Both the position numbers and the translations under genes were made by a program. Below, one piece after another: positions 34,611 through 45,485 of a stretch of 48,745 bases of DNA. The notes beneath the pieces were generated by a model. That model saw only the letters and a program-made list of their open reading frames with translations, did not search any database and was not told where the DNA came from. Position 1 is the stretch's first letter, and each line of letters starts with the position of its first letter. The stretch comes from Bacteroidales bacterium (lineage in GTDB: Bacteria; Bacteroidota; Bacteroidia; Bacteroidales; Muribaculaceae), in assembly GCA_014800845.1 (NCBI GenBank), contig JAAVFJ010000044.1:1-48745 (forward strand). The letters run 5' to 3'.

Positions 34611-34641
34611 TTTGCAGATTAAGATATTTTAAGTAAATTTG
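34611..34641 (+). promoter_or_regulatory. Promoter of nfo
   Basis: TTTG (34611-34614) and TAAATTTG (34634-34641) are separated by exactly 19 nt. The -7 box is 53 nt before the nfo ATG. Confidence 0.75.
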
Positions 34642-34694
34642 CATCCACGGCTTCCATCCGGCGAAGCCTCAGACCCAAGACCCAAGTTCCAAAA

Positions 34695-35540
34695 ATGAAG
34701 TATATAGGAGCACACGTAAGCACGGAAGGTGGTGTGTCAAACGCCCCGCTCAGAGCACGCGAGATTGGCGCCCGTGCCTTTGCACTCTTCACCCGAAACG
34801 CCTCTCGCTGGCGTAGCAAACCGATAACCGACAAGGAGGCTCAGAAGTTTAAGGACAACTGCGCCGAAGCCGGCTACACCCCCGATGTGATTCTCCCCCA
34901 CGACTCTTTCCTGATAAACCTCGGCTCCCCCGACCCCGAGAAGCTCGCCATGAGCCGCGAAGCTTTTCTCGATGAACTCTACCGCTGCCGTCAGCTCGGC
35001 CTCACGCTGCTCAATTTCCACCCCGGCTCCCACCTCAATCAGATGGAACCGGAGGCCTGCCTCGACCGCATAGCCGAATCAATCAATCTCGCCCTCGAGC
35101 AGACCGAAGGGGTGACTGCCGTGATTGAAAACACTGCAGGTCAGGGCTCCAACATGGGCTATCAGTTTGAGCATCTGGCACATATCATAGACCGCGTGGA
35201 GGACAAGAGCCGCGTGGGCGTCTGCATCGACACCTGCCACGCCCTGGCCGGAGGCTACGACCTCATCACACCCGAGGGCTACGAGAAGACCTGGCAGGAT
35301 TTCGACAGCATCGTGGGCTTCAGCTACCTCAAGGGCATGCACATCAACGACTCCAAGAAGGGACTCGCCTCGCATGTGGACCGCCACGCCTCAATAGGCA
35401 CCGGAGAGCTCGGCATGGACTTCTTCATCCGCCTGGTCAACGACCCGAGATTTGATAACATCCCCCTCATACTCGAAACCCCCAACGACCTCATCTGGGC
35501 CGAGGAAATAGAAATGCTCTACAGCGCCATCAACAGCTGA
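34695..35540 (+). CDS. nfo: Deoxyribonuclease IV (apurinic endonuclease)
   Basis: This 281-aa AP endonuclease has the family blocks GAHVSTEGG at the N-terminus, NFHPGSH, ENTAGQG, and [15 protein letters not shown], followed by HINDSK. The residues visible include the expected zinc ligands. It cuts DNA at abasic sites in base excision repair. The MFS gene starts 40 bp later, possibly cotranscribed. Confidence 0.95.
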   Translation: MKYIGAHVSTEGGVSNAPLRAREIGARAFALFTRNASRWRSKPITDKEAQKFKDNCAEAGYTPDVILPHDSFLINLGSPDPEKLAMSREAFLDELYRCRQLGLTLLNFHPGSHLNQMEPEACLDRIAESINLALEQTEGVTAVIENTAGQGSNMGYQFEHLAHIIDRVEDKSRVGVCIDTCHALAGGYDLITPEGYEKTWQDFDSIVGFSYLKGMHINDSKKGLASHVDRHASIGTGELGMDFFIRLVNDPRFDNIPLILETPNDLIWAEEIEMLYSAINS

Positions 35541-35580
35541 TAACCTGAAAACAAATTAACTAAATAAACTTAAAAGCTAC

Positions 35581-37410
35581 ATGAAAACTAAACCGGATTT
35601 AAGCTTCTGGAAGCTTTGGAATCTGTCATTCGGATTCTTCGGCGTTCAGATTGCTTACGCCCTCCAGAGCGCCAACGTGAGCCGAATCTTCGCCACCATC
35701 GGCGCCGACCCTCACGACCTCTCTTACTTCTGGGTACTCCCCCCGCTGATGGGTCTGCTCGTGCAGCCCGTGGTGGGCACCCTCTCTGACCGCACTTGGA
35801 ACCGCTTCGGTCGCCGTCTCCCCTACCTCATCGTAGGCGCGCTCGTGGCTGTGCTCGTGATGTGTCTGCTCCCTAACGCCGGCTCCTTCGGCCTCGGCAT
35901 ATCAAGCGCTATCATCGTGGGTCTCATAGCACTCATGCTGCTCGACACCTCTATTAATATGGCCATGCAGCCCTTCAAGATGCTCGTGGGCGACATGGTC
36001 AACGAAAAACAGAAGGGCCTGGCCTACTCCATCCAGAGCTTCCTCTGCAACGCCGGCTCCGTGGTGGGCTTCGTCTTCCCCTTCGTGCTGGCCTGGGTAG
36101 GCATCAAAGCCACAGCCCCCGATGGCATCGTGCCCGACTCCGTGATCTGGTCATTCTATCTCGGCGCAGCCATCCTGCTCATCTGCGTAATCTATTCGCT
36201 CGTAAAAATCAAAGAGTGGCCCCCGCAAGTCTACGCCGAATACAACGGCGAGCCTGAAAATAAAGATGGCAAGAAGGAGAAGACCAACTTTATCCACCTG
36301 CTCAAAAAGGCTCCCTCCACCTTCTGGACAGTCAGCATCGTGCAGTTCTTCTGCTGGTTTGCTTTCCTCTTCATGTGGACCTACACCACCGGCACTGTGG
36401 CCTCAAAGGCTTTTGACACTCCCGAAGTGAACAAGGTGGACGCCATCTCCGACGGCTCCAACACAGTGGCCGGCAAGTTCATCCTCGTCAACGACACCAC
36501 TACAATAGTAGAAAACGGTCGTCCGCTCGTGGCAGGCGTGATGCACGGCGAATCCTATCTGGCCGCCCGCACAATCGTGAGCGCTGCCGGCGACACTCTG
36601 GTGAAAGACAGCAAGGTCTTCTACAGCGACAAGGGTCCCGCCACTCAGATCGGCGCCCAGATAGCTCAGGCAGGCCAGACCATCAACATCGACGGCAACC
36701 CCGTGACCCTCTCAGCACCCGCAAAGGTAGCCGACTATCTCGCTACTCTGAAAGGCTCTGTCAAGTTCAGCTCCGGCCAGAGCGTGGCCCGCGACCACAA
36801 CACCGGCAAAATCGAAGTGATGGAGAAGGAGGATGTGACTATCCCCAACGTGCAGGCCGCCAAGTATGAGACCCACAAGGACCTCGACACCTCTTCCAAG
36901 CAGTATAACTCCGCCGGCGACTGGGTAGGTATCCTCTTCGCAGTGCAGGCCATGGGCTCCGTGCTCTGGGCAGTGGTGCTCCCCCGCTTCCGCAGCCGCA
37001 AATTCTCCTATGCTCTCTCGCTGCTGCTGGCCGGTGTGGGCTTCGTGCTCTCAGGCATCATCACCGACAAGTACATGCTCTTCATCCCCTTCCTGCTCAT
37101 CGGTTGCGGCTGGGCTGCTATGCTGGCATGGCCCTTCACCATCCTCACCAACTCCCTTAAGGGTGGCAACATCGGCGCTTACCTCGGCCTCTTCAACGGC
37201 TCCATCACCATCCCGCAGATTGTGGCAGCCATCACCGGCGGCTGGATTCTCTCAGCCTTCAGCACCCCCGGCGAGATTGCTCCGCAGTACATCATGATGA
37301 TTATAGCCGGTATCTCAATGGGCATAGGCGCTCTGTGCGTAGGCTTCATCAAGGAGGGCAAGGAGGAGACTCCCGTCAAAGAGAACATACCCGTCTCTGA
37401 AGACATCTAA
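35581..37410 (+). CDS. SLC45-like MFS sugar transporter with a large periplasmic insert
   Basis: This 609-aa protein has 12 transmembrane segments of an MFS fold. The N-terminal half is typical of sucrose/maltose-type SLC45-like transporters (GTLSDRTWNRFGRRLPYLI, residues 66-84, is the conserved loop 2-3). Between TM7 (about 249-268) and TM8 (about 447-467) an extra region of about 165 residues (275-440) is hydrophilic, with no membrane segments. By the positive-inside rule this loop faces the periplasm. Substrate is unknown; the family moves oligosaccharides with protons. The insertion is unusual for MFS. Confidence 0.85.
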   Translation: MKTKPDLSFWKLWNLSFGFFGVQIAYALQSANVSRIFATIGADPHDLSYFWVLPPLMGLLVQPVVGTLSDRTWNRFGRRLPYLIVGALVAVLVMCLLPNAGSFGLGISSAIIVGLIALMLLDTSINMAMQPFKMLVGDMVNEKQKGLAYSIQSFLCNAGSVVGFVFPFVLAWVGIKATAPDGIVPDSVIWSFYLGAAILLICVIYSLVKIKEWPPQVYAEYNGEPENKDGKKEKTNFIHLLKKAPSTFWTVSIVQFFCWFAFLFMWTYTTGTVASKAFDTPEVNKVDAISDGSNTVAGKFILVNDTTTIVENGRPLVAGVMHGESYLAARTIVSAAGDTLVKDSKVFYSDKGPATQIGAQIAQAGQTINIDGNPVTLSAPAKVADYLATLKGSVKFSSGQSVARDHNTGKIEVMEKEDVTIPNVQAAKYETHKDLDTSSKQYNSAGDWVGILFAVQAMGSVLWAVVLPRFRSRKFSYALSLLLAGVGFVLSGIITDKYMLFIPFLLIGCGWAAMLAWPFTILTNSLKGGNIGAYLGLFNGSITIPQIVAAITGGWILSAFSTPGEIAPQYIMMIIAGISMGIGALCVGFIKEGKEETPVKENIPVSEDI

Positions 37411-37433
37411 GTCAGATTTCATACTCATATTAA

Positions 37434-37469
37434 GCGGTGAGGCTCGGCTACATAACCAGGTCTCACCGC
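37434..37469 (+). terminator. Hairpin between the MFS and carbonic anhydrase genes
   Basis: A perfect 8-bp stem GCGGTGAG (37434-37441) and CTCACCGC (37462-37469) is followed by only a short pyrimidine stretch. It ends 16 bp before the carbonic anhydrase ATG. It could be a weak terminator or a leader hairpin for the next gene. Confidence 0.35.
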
Positions 37470-37485
37470 CTTACAATAGACACCT

Positions 37486-38028
37486 ATGATACAGGAAATT
37501 CAGGATTTCAACCGCCAATTCGTGGAGAAGAAGGGCTACGAGCGCTTCGCCACAAGCAAGTATCCCGACAAGAAGATAGCCATAGTGACCTGCATGGACA
37601 CTCGCCTGGTGGAGCTGCTCCCTGCCGCCTTAGGTATCCGCAACGGCGACGTGAAGATTATCAAGAACGCCGGAGCAACCATCACCAACCCCTTTGACTC
37701 CACCATGCGCTCGCTGCTGATTGCCGTCTACGAGCTCGGCGTCAACGAGATTATGGTCATAGGCCACACGGGCTGCGGTGTGCAGGGCATGGATGCCAAC
37801 CACATGCTTGAGCTGATGAAAGAGCGCGGGGTGAGCGAGGAGCACATCACCCTCATGGAACACTGCGGCATCAACCTGAAGGAGTGGCTCCACGGCTTCG
37901 AAGACACTGACTACGCTGTGCACGAGACCGTAGACCTAATCTCCCACCATCCCCTCATGCCCCCCGAGGGAATCAATGTGCAGGGCTACGTGATGGACAC
38001 CATCACCGGCGAATTGCGCCCCCTCTGA
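37486..38028 (+). CDS. Beta-class carbonic anhydrase
   Basis: This 180-aa protein has zinc ligands Cys36, His94 and Cys97 and the catalytic pair Asp38-Arg40 (CMDTR at 36-40; GHTGCG at 93-98). Further typical blocks are IIKNAGA and ELGVNEIMVIGH. It is of the shorter prokaryotic beta-CA type. It interconverts CO2 and bicarbonate and probably supplies bicarbonate to carboxylases. It faces groL tail to tail with a shared terminator. Confidence 0.9.
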   Translation: MIQEIQDFNRQFVEKKGYERFATSKYPDKKIAIVTCMDTRLVELLPAALGIRNGDVKIIKNAGATITNPFDSTMRSLLIAVYELGVNEIMVIGHTGCGVQGMDANHMLELMKERGVSEEHITLMEHCGINLKEWLHGFEDTDYAVHETVDLISHHPLMPPEGINVQGYVMDTITGELRPL

Positions 38029-38079
38029 CACCCCATAGGGCCTCTCTTTGGACCTCTCCCGACCTCCCCACAAAAGCAA

Positions 38080-38109
38080 CTCCCCGCGACTACAGCAGTC
38101 AGCGGGGAG
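38080..38109. terminator. Bidirectional terminator between carbonic anhydrase and groL
   Basis: A perfect 8-bp stem (CTCCCCGC 38080-38087, GCGGGGAG 38102-38109) lies between converging genes, with T-rich flanks on both strands. It serves both directions. Confidence 0.6.
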
Positions 38110-38146
38110 CTTCTTTATAATCTATATTTCACTAATTCAGCGGGGC

Positions 38147-39817
<1,671 letters not shown>

Positions 39818-39820
39818 TTA

Positions 39821-40093
39821 TCAGCCTACTATTGCGAGCACATCGCTCTGACGCATGATCAGATACTTCTTGCCCTCGAGCTCAAGCTCAGTGCCTGCAT
39901 ACTTGCCATAAAGCACGCAGTCGCCGGGCTTCAGTATCATCTCTTCGTCCTTAGTGCCCTTACCCGCAGCAATCACAGTGCCCTTCAGGGGTTTCTCTTT
40001 TGCTGAATCGGGAATGATGATGCCACCCATGGTGACCTCTTCTGCTGCCGTGGGCTCTATGAGCACGCGGTCGGCTAATGGAGTGATATTCAT
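39821..40093 (-). CDS. groS: Co-chaperonin GroES
   Basis: This 90-aa protein starts [14 protein letters not shown], typical for GroES. A longer frame (to 40144) adds 17 residues without homology, so 40093 is preferred. It has the mobile loop region ([15 protein letters not shown]) and the roof region. It caps GroEL. No CIRCE-type operator was recognised upstream. Confidence 0.95.
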   Translation of the reverse strand: MNITPLADRVLIEPTAAEEVTMGGIIIPDSAKEKPLKGTVIAAGKGTKDEEMILKPGDCVLYGKYAGTELELEGKKYLIMRQSDVLAIVG

Positions 40094-40231
40094 AATGCTT
40101 ATTTTATTGATTTGTTTATTCGTATTGTCAGAGTCTGCACTCACGGAATCGGGCCTAACACCTTCCGTGCCAAATTTTCATTAATGTAACGCTCAAGCAG
40201 GGGCGGAAGTTTCTTAAAAGGATTTAAATTC

Positions 40232-40262
40232 TTGGCTGTCATGGAGAAAATCACTAACTTCG
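40232..40262 (+). promoter_or_regulatory. Variant promoter of the subtilase gene
   Basis: TTGG (40232-40235) and TAACTTCG (40255-40262) with 19 nt between them resemble the Bacteroidetes promoter, with one mismatch in each box. It lies 4 nt before the ATG, which would make the leader nearly absent if it is used. Confidence 0.3.
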
Positions 40263-40266
40263 TGGC

Positions 40267-42309
40267 ATGAAAAGATTTACCCTCCGCAAGTCACTTTATC
40301 TATTCCCCACGTTGCTGCTGTCAGTCATTGCTGTCACTGCCACTGCCACCGAGAGCTTCTACTCGCGTCTGCACCGCCTGGGAGCCCTCAGAGGTCCGCA
40401 ACAGTCCATGCGCACTGTGGGAGCGGCCCGCAGCCCCCGGGAGTTTCCCCGCCGTGTCTACCCCACCATGGACATCACCCGCGAGGTCACCGGAGTAGAC
40501 CGTCTGCAAAGCGGCAGCTCAGACCTGATTCCCTTCACCGGCAAAGGGGTGACAATAGCCGTGATCGATGCCGGCATCGACCCCACCCACATAGCTTTCA
40601 GCCGCCGGGGCGAGGGCTCCCGAGTGGTCAGGTATCTGCGCACCACCTCTGCAGCCGAGTCAGACCAGGGCGAGGTGCAGATTCAGGAATTTACCGACAT
40701 GTCAGCCCTGAAACGCGCAGACATTGACACCACCACCGAGAGTCACGGCACTCACACGGCCGGCACAGCCGCAGGCACCACCGAGGTAAGCCCCTACGCC
40801 GGCATCGCCCCTGACGCCGACCTCTTCCTGGTCAGCATGGGCTACTCTCTCTACGACGACGAAATAGCCGCAGGCCTACACTCCGCCATGAACTATGCCG
40901 ACCAGTCCGGCACCCCGCTGGTCATGAGCCTCAGCCTCGGCAGCGCAGTAGGCTCCCACAGAGGCGACAACCCGCTGACTGAATCTCTGCGCGACTACCC
41001 CTCGCAGGGGCGCATCACGCTCTTCGCCGCCGGCAACGATGGCATGAACAACATCTCCCTGCAACGCGACTTTGCCGAAGACCCCGAGGAACTGGCCACC
41101 GGCATGGCGCGCGTCTTCACCGGCACCCCGGCACAGCACGTCTACACCGAAATCTACAGCCTTGACTCCAAGGAATTCGAGGTAGGCTTCGCCGTCATCA
41201 GCCTTGAGGGTGAGCGCAGAGAGGTGTGGCGTTCGCGCTTCCTCACCGCCGCCGACTTCGATGAGCAGGGTGACTGCCTCGTGCTCAACTCTCAGACTCA
41301 GGAGTGTCTGCTACCGGGCCTGTCAAGCTACTTCCAGGGGCTAATAGCTTTAGGACTTGAGACTGAGGAAGATGCGCCATTCAGCATGGGTCTCTACGCT
41401 GACTTCGGCAACCTCCCGCTGGAGCACCCCTACGTACTCGCCATGCTTCTCCGCTCTCCGCAGGGGGCATCGGTCATGGCCGTAACTGATTTCTCATGCG
41501 CCAACTTCAAGTCCTACGGCGTGGAGGGATACGTCACCGGCGATCCACGCAACTCCATAAGCGACTACTGCACCTCCCCCCTCGTGGTGAGCGTAGGCGC
41601 ATGGAACGCTCGCGACAGCTGGACAGACATCTCCGACACTCAGCACCCCCTGGTCACCAGCTTCTACGGAGACTATCAGGCACCGGGCCTCTACTCCTCT
41701 TACGGCTACGTGCGTGGCACCGACAGCCGCCTCCCTCACCTCCTCGCACCGGGCACCGACGTAATCTCCTCAATGCAGTCACAGTATCTCTCTGACGATG
41801 CCGCGTTTGTGACCACCATCAATGGCCGAGAATACAAATGGGGAGCCATGACAGGCACCTCGATGGCCACCCCCGCCATGGCAGGCATTGTAGCTCTGTG
41901 GCTCGAGGCCTGCCCCACGCTGACCCGCGACGATATTATAGAGGTAATAGCCGCCACATCAGCCCACGATGAATCTACCCTCCAGGCACCGCAGGGGAGC
42001 GCTTACGGCAAGGTAAATGCCTACGACGGCCTGCGCTACATACTGACCACCCTCAGCTTGCCCGGCACAGTGACCGACAATTATCCCGACAAACTGATGG
42101 TCAGGCACCTTGGCGGAGGCGAAGTGGAGTGTGCCGTGCCCTTCAGCTGCACCGAGGGGTCCGCATCTGTCTACACCGCACAGGGCTCACACCTCTTCAC
42201 CCGTCCCCTCACCGACGGCGCCGTCCGCTTCCATCTCCCCTCCGGAGTGCACATAGTCACAGCCACCACCTCCCAGGGCACCGCCACCCAAAAGATCGTA
42301 ATACCCTAA
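40267..42309 (+). CDS. Secreted subtilisin-like serine protease (S8)
   Basis: This 680-aa protein has a signal peptide (about 1-28) and the catalytic triad Asp101 (AVIDAGID), His160 (TESHGTHTAGT) and Ser532 (GTSMATPAMAG), with oxyanion Asn257 (AAGND). A large insert lies between His and Ser. The last 80 residues form a beta-domain ending GVHIVTATTSQGTATQKIVI, similar to type IX secretion sorting domains (usually GxYIV...K.). This suggests export and cell-surface attachment if such a system is present. Substrate is unknown. Confidence 0.88.
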   Translation: MKRFTLRKSLYLFPTLLLSVIAVTATATESFYSRLHRLGALRGPQQSMRTVGAARSPREFPRRVYPTMDITREVTGVDRLQSGSSDLIPFTGKGVTIAVIDAGIDPTHIAFSRRGEGSRVVRYLRTTSAAESDQGEVQIQEFTDMSALKRADIDTTTESHGTHTAGTAAGTTEVSPYAGIAPDADLFLVSMGYSLYDDEIAAGLHSAMNYADQSGTPLVMSLSLGSAVGSHRGDNPLTESLRDYPSQGRITLFAAGNDGMNNISLQRDFAEDPEELATGMARVFTGTPAQHVYTEIYSLDSKEFEVGFAVISLEGERREVWRSRFLTAADFDEQGDCLVLNSQTQECLLPGLSSYFQGLIALGLETEEDAPFSMGLYADFGNLPLEHPYVLAMLLRSPQGASVMAVTDFSCANFKSYGVEGYVTGDPRNSISDYCTSPLVVSVGAWNARDSWTDISDTQHPLVTSFYGDYQAPGLYSSYGYVRGTDSRLPHLLAPGTDVISSMQSQYLSDDAAFVTTINGREYKWGAMTGTSMATPAMAGIVALWLEACPTLTRDDIIEVIAATSAHDESTLQAPQGSAYGKVNAYDGLRYILTTLSLPGTVTDNYPDKLMVRHLGGGEVECAVPFSCTEGSASVYTAQGSHLFTRPLTDGAVRFHLPSGVHIVTATTSQGTATQKIVIP

Positions 42310-42335
42310 AACCTAATACCTAAAACCTAAAACTT
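42304..42335 (-). repeat. Telomere-like TTTTAGG track, copy 1
   Basis: On the minus strand the sequence reads as tandem GTTTTAGG/TATTAGG units, about four 7-8-bp periods. It begins inside the last codons of the subtilase gene. Related tracks lie at 46499-46524 and 48072-48102. Confidence 0.7.
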
Positions 42336-42396
42336 ATCGGCAAAAACGGGCATTTGAGCGAGCTTGCAGGAAATTTTGTCGGATTTCCTGATTTTT

Positions 42397-42430
42397 TTTG
42401 CGGAGGCTACAAAAAAGTTTATTAACTTTG
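42397..42430 (+). promoter_or_regulatory. Promoter of the M16 peptidase gene
   Basis: TAACTTTG (42423-42430) matches the -7 box, 80 nt before the start codon. A TTTG (42397-42400) lies 22 nt upstream, which is longer than usual, so the -33 element is less certain. Confidence 0.5.
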
Positions 42431-42510
42431 TAGCGGTGGAATCAGACTTGCTAACCACCATAAATCATTAGTAACAAAACCCAAATATCTAACTAAATAT
42501 ACACAAACGT

Positions 42511-45318
42511 ATGGTAAAAAGATTAACCGGACTGCTAATGCTTCTGTGCTGCATCTTCTCTATGCACGCTCAGCAGGCACCGCAGCTTCCCCTCAATCCC
42601 AACGTGAAGTCAGGCGTACTGCCCAACGGCATGAGCTACTACATTCTTCACAACGAGGAACCCAAAGGACGTGCCAACTTCTACATCGCTCAGAAAGTAG
42701 GCTCAACCCTTGAGACTAAAGAACAGCTTGGCCTGGCTCACTTCCTTGAGCACATGGCCTTCAACGGCTCCACCAACTTCCCCGGCAAGTCCATGCTCGA
42801 ATACCTTCAGAACAAGGGTATGCGCTTCGGATACGAAATCAATGCCTACACCTCCCTCGACGAGACCGTTTACCGCATCAACCAAGTCCCTACCAACGAT
42901 GTGCCCCTCATGGACTCAGTGCTGCTCATACTTCACGACTGGAGCTCCGACCTCACTCTCGACGGCGATGAAATCGAGGCGGAACGCGGCGTTATCCAGG
43001 AGGAATGGCGTACACGCAATAGCCCGGGTATCCGCATGTATAACGAGATTCTTCCCAAAATCTACGAAGAATATCAATACACCCAACTCCCCATCGGCTC
43101 TATGGATGTAGTGATGAACTTCCCCCACGACGTGCTCCGCGAGTACTACCACAAATGGTATCGTCCGGACCAGCAGGGCATCATCATCGTAGGCGACTTC
43201 GACGCTGCCGAAATGGAGAAGAAGGTAGTAGCCCTCATGTCCACCATCAATATGCCTGAGAATCCCGCCGAGCGCACTTATCCCTCAGTGAGCGATAACA
43301 AAGAGCTCATCTACGCTACGTTCCAAGACCCTGAATTCCAGAATCCCGAAATCAAATTTTCTATTAAGAAAGACAAAACCCCCTTTGAGGAACGCTCAGG
43401 ACTGGATTACTATGTAGAGACTCAAATAGCTGAGCGCCTCATCTCCATGATGATTAACGAGCGTCTGCGGGAGATGTATAATAAGCCTGACTGTGCATTC
43501 TCCTCCGCCCACGTGGACTTCCAAGACTATTTTATCTCAAAAACCCGCGGTGCCTTCGACATCTCAATAGTACCCAAAGGCGACACCACCAAGGCTTTTG
43601 AAGAGGCCCTGAGCGAAGTAATCCGCGCCTGCAAGACCGGATTCACTCAGACTGAGCTTGACCGCGCCAAAGAGGAACTGAAGTCTTCCTTCGAAAAGTA
43701 TTATAATGAGCGCGACAAGACCGACAGCCACACCCTCGGTGTGGAGCTTACACGCCACTTCATAGACAACGAACCCGCTCCCGGCATGGAAATAGAATGG
43801 CAGCTCATTCAGCAGATTATTCCCATGCTCCCCCTGCAGGCTTTCAACGAGGCAGTGAAAGACCTCATCACTCCCGAAAATCAGGTGCTCGTGTTCAATA
43901 CTCACGACATGTCACCCGAGGCTGTTCCCTCAAAAGAGGCTATGGAGGGCATCATTGCCAACGCTATGAACCGCGAGTATGAAGCTTTCGTGGACGACGT
44001 TGTGACCGAACCCCTCATTGCCAAGCTCCCCAAGAAGGGCAAAATCACCAAGACCGAAGAGCTGCCCCAGTTTGGAGCCACCAAGCTCACCCTTTCCAAT
44101 GGCGCTACAGTATTTGTAAAGAACACCGACTTCGCAGCTGACCAGATTCTTTTCGCGGCAGTAGCCGGCTTCGGCAAAGCCAATTATTCAGAAGCTGAGG
44201 TTGCTAACGTCAACATTATGCCCATTGCTTTCGAAGCCAGCAACCTCAGTGGCTTTTCACCCACTCAGCTGCAGAAAGCCCTCGCAGGCAAACAGGTAAG
44301 TTCTGAATACTTCCTCGGCTCTTACAACAACGGTCTCTCCGGTGTCTCTAACGTGAAGGACCTTGAGACTCTGATGCAGATTATCTATCTCCAGTTCACT
44401 AACGTCAAGCCTAATGAAGAGTCTTACGCGGCCATGATCAACCGCTATAGTAATCAGCTTGCCAACGTTGTAAACACTCCTGACTACAAGTTCAGCAAGG
44501 CCATACTCGATACCCGCTATCAGGGCAATCTCCTCGTGGAGCAGATCAGCCCCGACATGCTTACAAAAGCCGACTACACCAAGATGCTCGAAATGGCCCG
44601 CCAGAACCTCTCTAACGCTGCCGACTTCGACTTCATCTTCGTAGGCAACGTGGACGTGGCCACCCTCACGCCCCTTCTGGAGCAGTACATCGCTTCGCTG
44701 CCCGGCAAAGCCAAGTCTGCCCGCAAGCGCAAAAATACTGTCATCACCTCCGCTAAGGGTCAGCTGGAAAATCAGTTTGACTTCCCCATGGAGTCACCTC
44801 AGACTAAGGAGTTCGTAATGATTTCAGGCGATAACGTGCCTTACAACATCCAGAACATTATCAAGCTTGAACTGATAGCCGACATACTCGACATAATCTA
44901 CACCCGTACTCTCCGCGAAGAAATCGGTGGTACTTACGGTGCAGGTACAGCTGCCGGCCTTGATCCCCGCACCGGTGAATGGTATCTCATCTACCAGTAT
45001 GACACTGGTGCCGAGACTAAGGACGCTCTCGCACAGCGCGCTGTGTCCGACATTCAGGACCTCTTCCAGAACGGTGCTACTGCCGATGACTTCAACAAGG
45101 TGAAAGAAGCTGCCATCACTCAGTTTGGCCTCAGCACCAAGAAGAATGGATACTGGCTTGGCGTACTCAGCTCTTACTGCCAGCTCGGCCTTGAGAACTA
45201 CACCGGTCGCAACGAAGCTCTCCGCAACCTCACTCTCGATGAGCTCAACGCCTTCATGAAGAACCTCTACGACGGCAAGAACAAAATCCGCGTAGTGCTC
45301 AACGGCGTGCAGAAGTAA
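42511..45318 (+). CDS. Large M16 family zinc metallopeptidase
   Basis: This 935-aa secreted protein has a signal peptide (1-20, ending SMHA) and the inverted zinc motif HFLEH (77-81). The third ligand is expected in the Glu-rich block EIEAERGVIQEEW (about 154-166). The second M16 domain (from about 520) lacks a zinc motif, as usual. It resembles pitrilysin-type peptidases of Bacteroidetes, which degrade peptides in the periplasm or outside. It has its own promoter and a terminator-like hairpin after it. Confidence 0.93.
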   Translation: MVKRLTGLLMLLCCIFSMHAQQAPQLPLNPNVKSGVLPNGMSYYILHNEEPKGRANFYIAQKVGSTLETKEQLGLAHFLEHMAFNGSTNFPGKSMLEYLQNKGMRFGYEINAYTSLDETVYRINQVPTNDVPLMDSVLLILHDWSSDLTLDGDEIEAERGVIQEEWRTRNSPGIRMYNEILPKIYEEYQYTQLPIGSMDVVMNFPHDVLREYYHKWYRPDQQGIIIVGDFDAAEMEKKVVALMSTINMPENPAERTYPSVSDNKELIYATFQDPEFQNPEIKFSIKKDKTPFEERSGLDYYVETQIAERLISMMINERLREMYNKPDCAFSSAHVDFQDYFISKTRGAFDISIVPKGDTTKAFEEALSEVIRACKTGFTQTELDRAKEELKSSFEKYYNERDKTDSHTLGVELTRHFIDNEPAPGMEIEWQLIQQIIPMLPLQAFNEAVKDLITPENQVLVFNTHDMSPEAVPSKEAMEGIIANAMNREYEAFVDDVVTEPLIAKLPKKGKITKTEELPQFGATKLTLSNGATVFVKNTDFAADQILFAAVAGFGKANYSEAEVANVNIMPIAFEASNLSGFSPTQLQKALAGKQVSSEYFLGSYNNGLSGVSNVKDLETLMQIIYLQFTNVKPNEESYAAMINRYSNQLANVVNTPDYKFSKAILDTRYQGNLLVEQISPDMLTKADYTKMLEMARQNLSNAADFDFIFVGNVDVATLTPLLEQYIASLPGKAKSARKRKNTVITSAKGQLENQFDFPMESPQTKEFVMISGDNVPYNIQNIIKLELIADILDIIYTRTLREEIGGTYGAGTAAGLDPRTGEWYLIYQYDTGAETKDALAQRAVSDIQDLFQNGATADDFNKVKEAAITQFGLSTKKNGYWLGVLSSYCQLGLENYTGRNEALRNLTLDELNAFMKNLYDGKNKIRVVLNGVQK

Positions 45319-45337
45319 ACTCCACATTATCTGATTA

Positions 45338-45375
45338 TAAAGGCGCATGGGACTCCCCTCCCGGGCGCTTTTTCC
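45338..45375 (+). terminator. Terminator of the M16 peptidase gene
   Basis: A stem AAGGCGC/GCGCTTT (one G-T pair) is followed directly by five T (45369-45373). It is placed 20 bp past the stop. Confidence 0.5.
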
Positions 45376-45485
45376 GTCTCCCCCCTCCATCTGCAGTGAA
45401 CATTCCTGCCTTATCGCGCGTACATATTATTAGAAATACGCTTTACTAGGAATACGCTAATTTACTAACTCTACACACCCGATTT

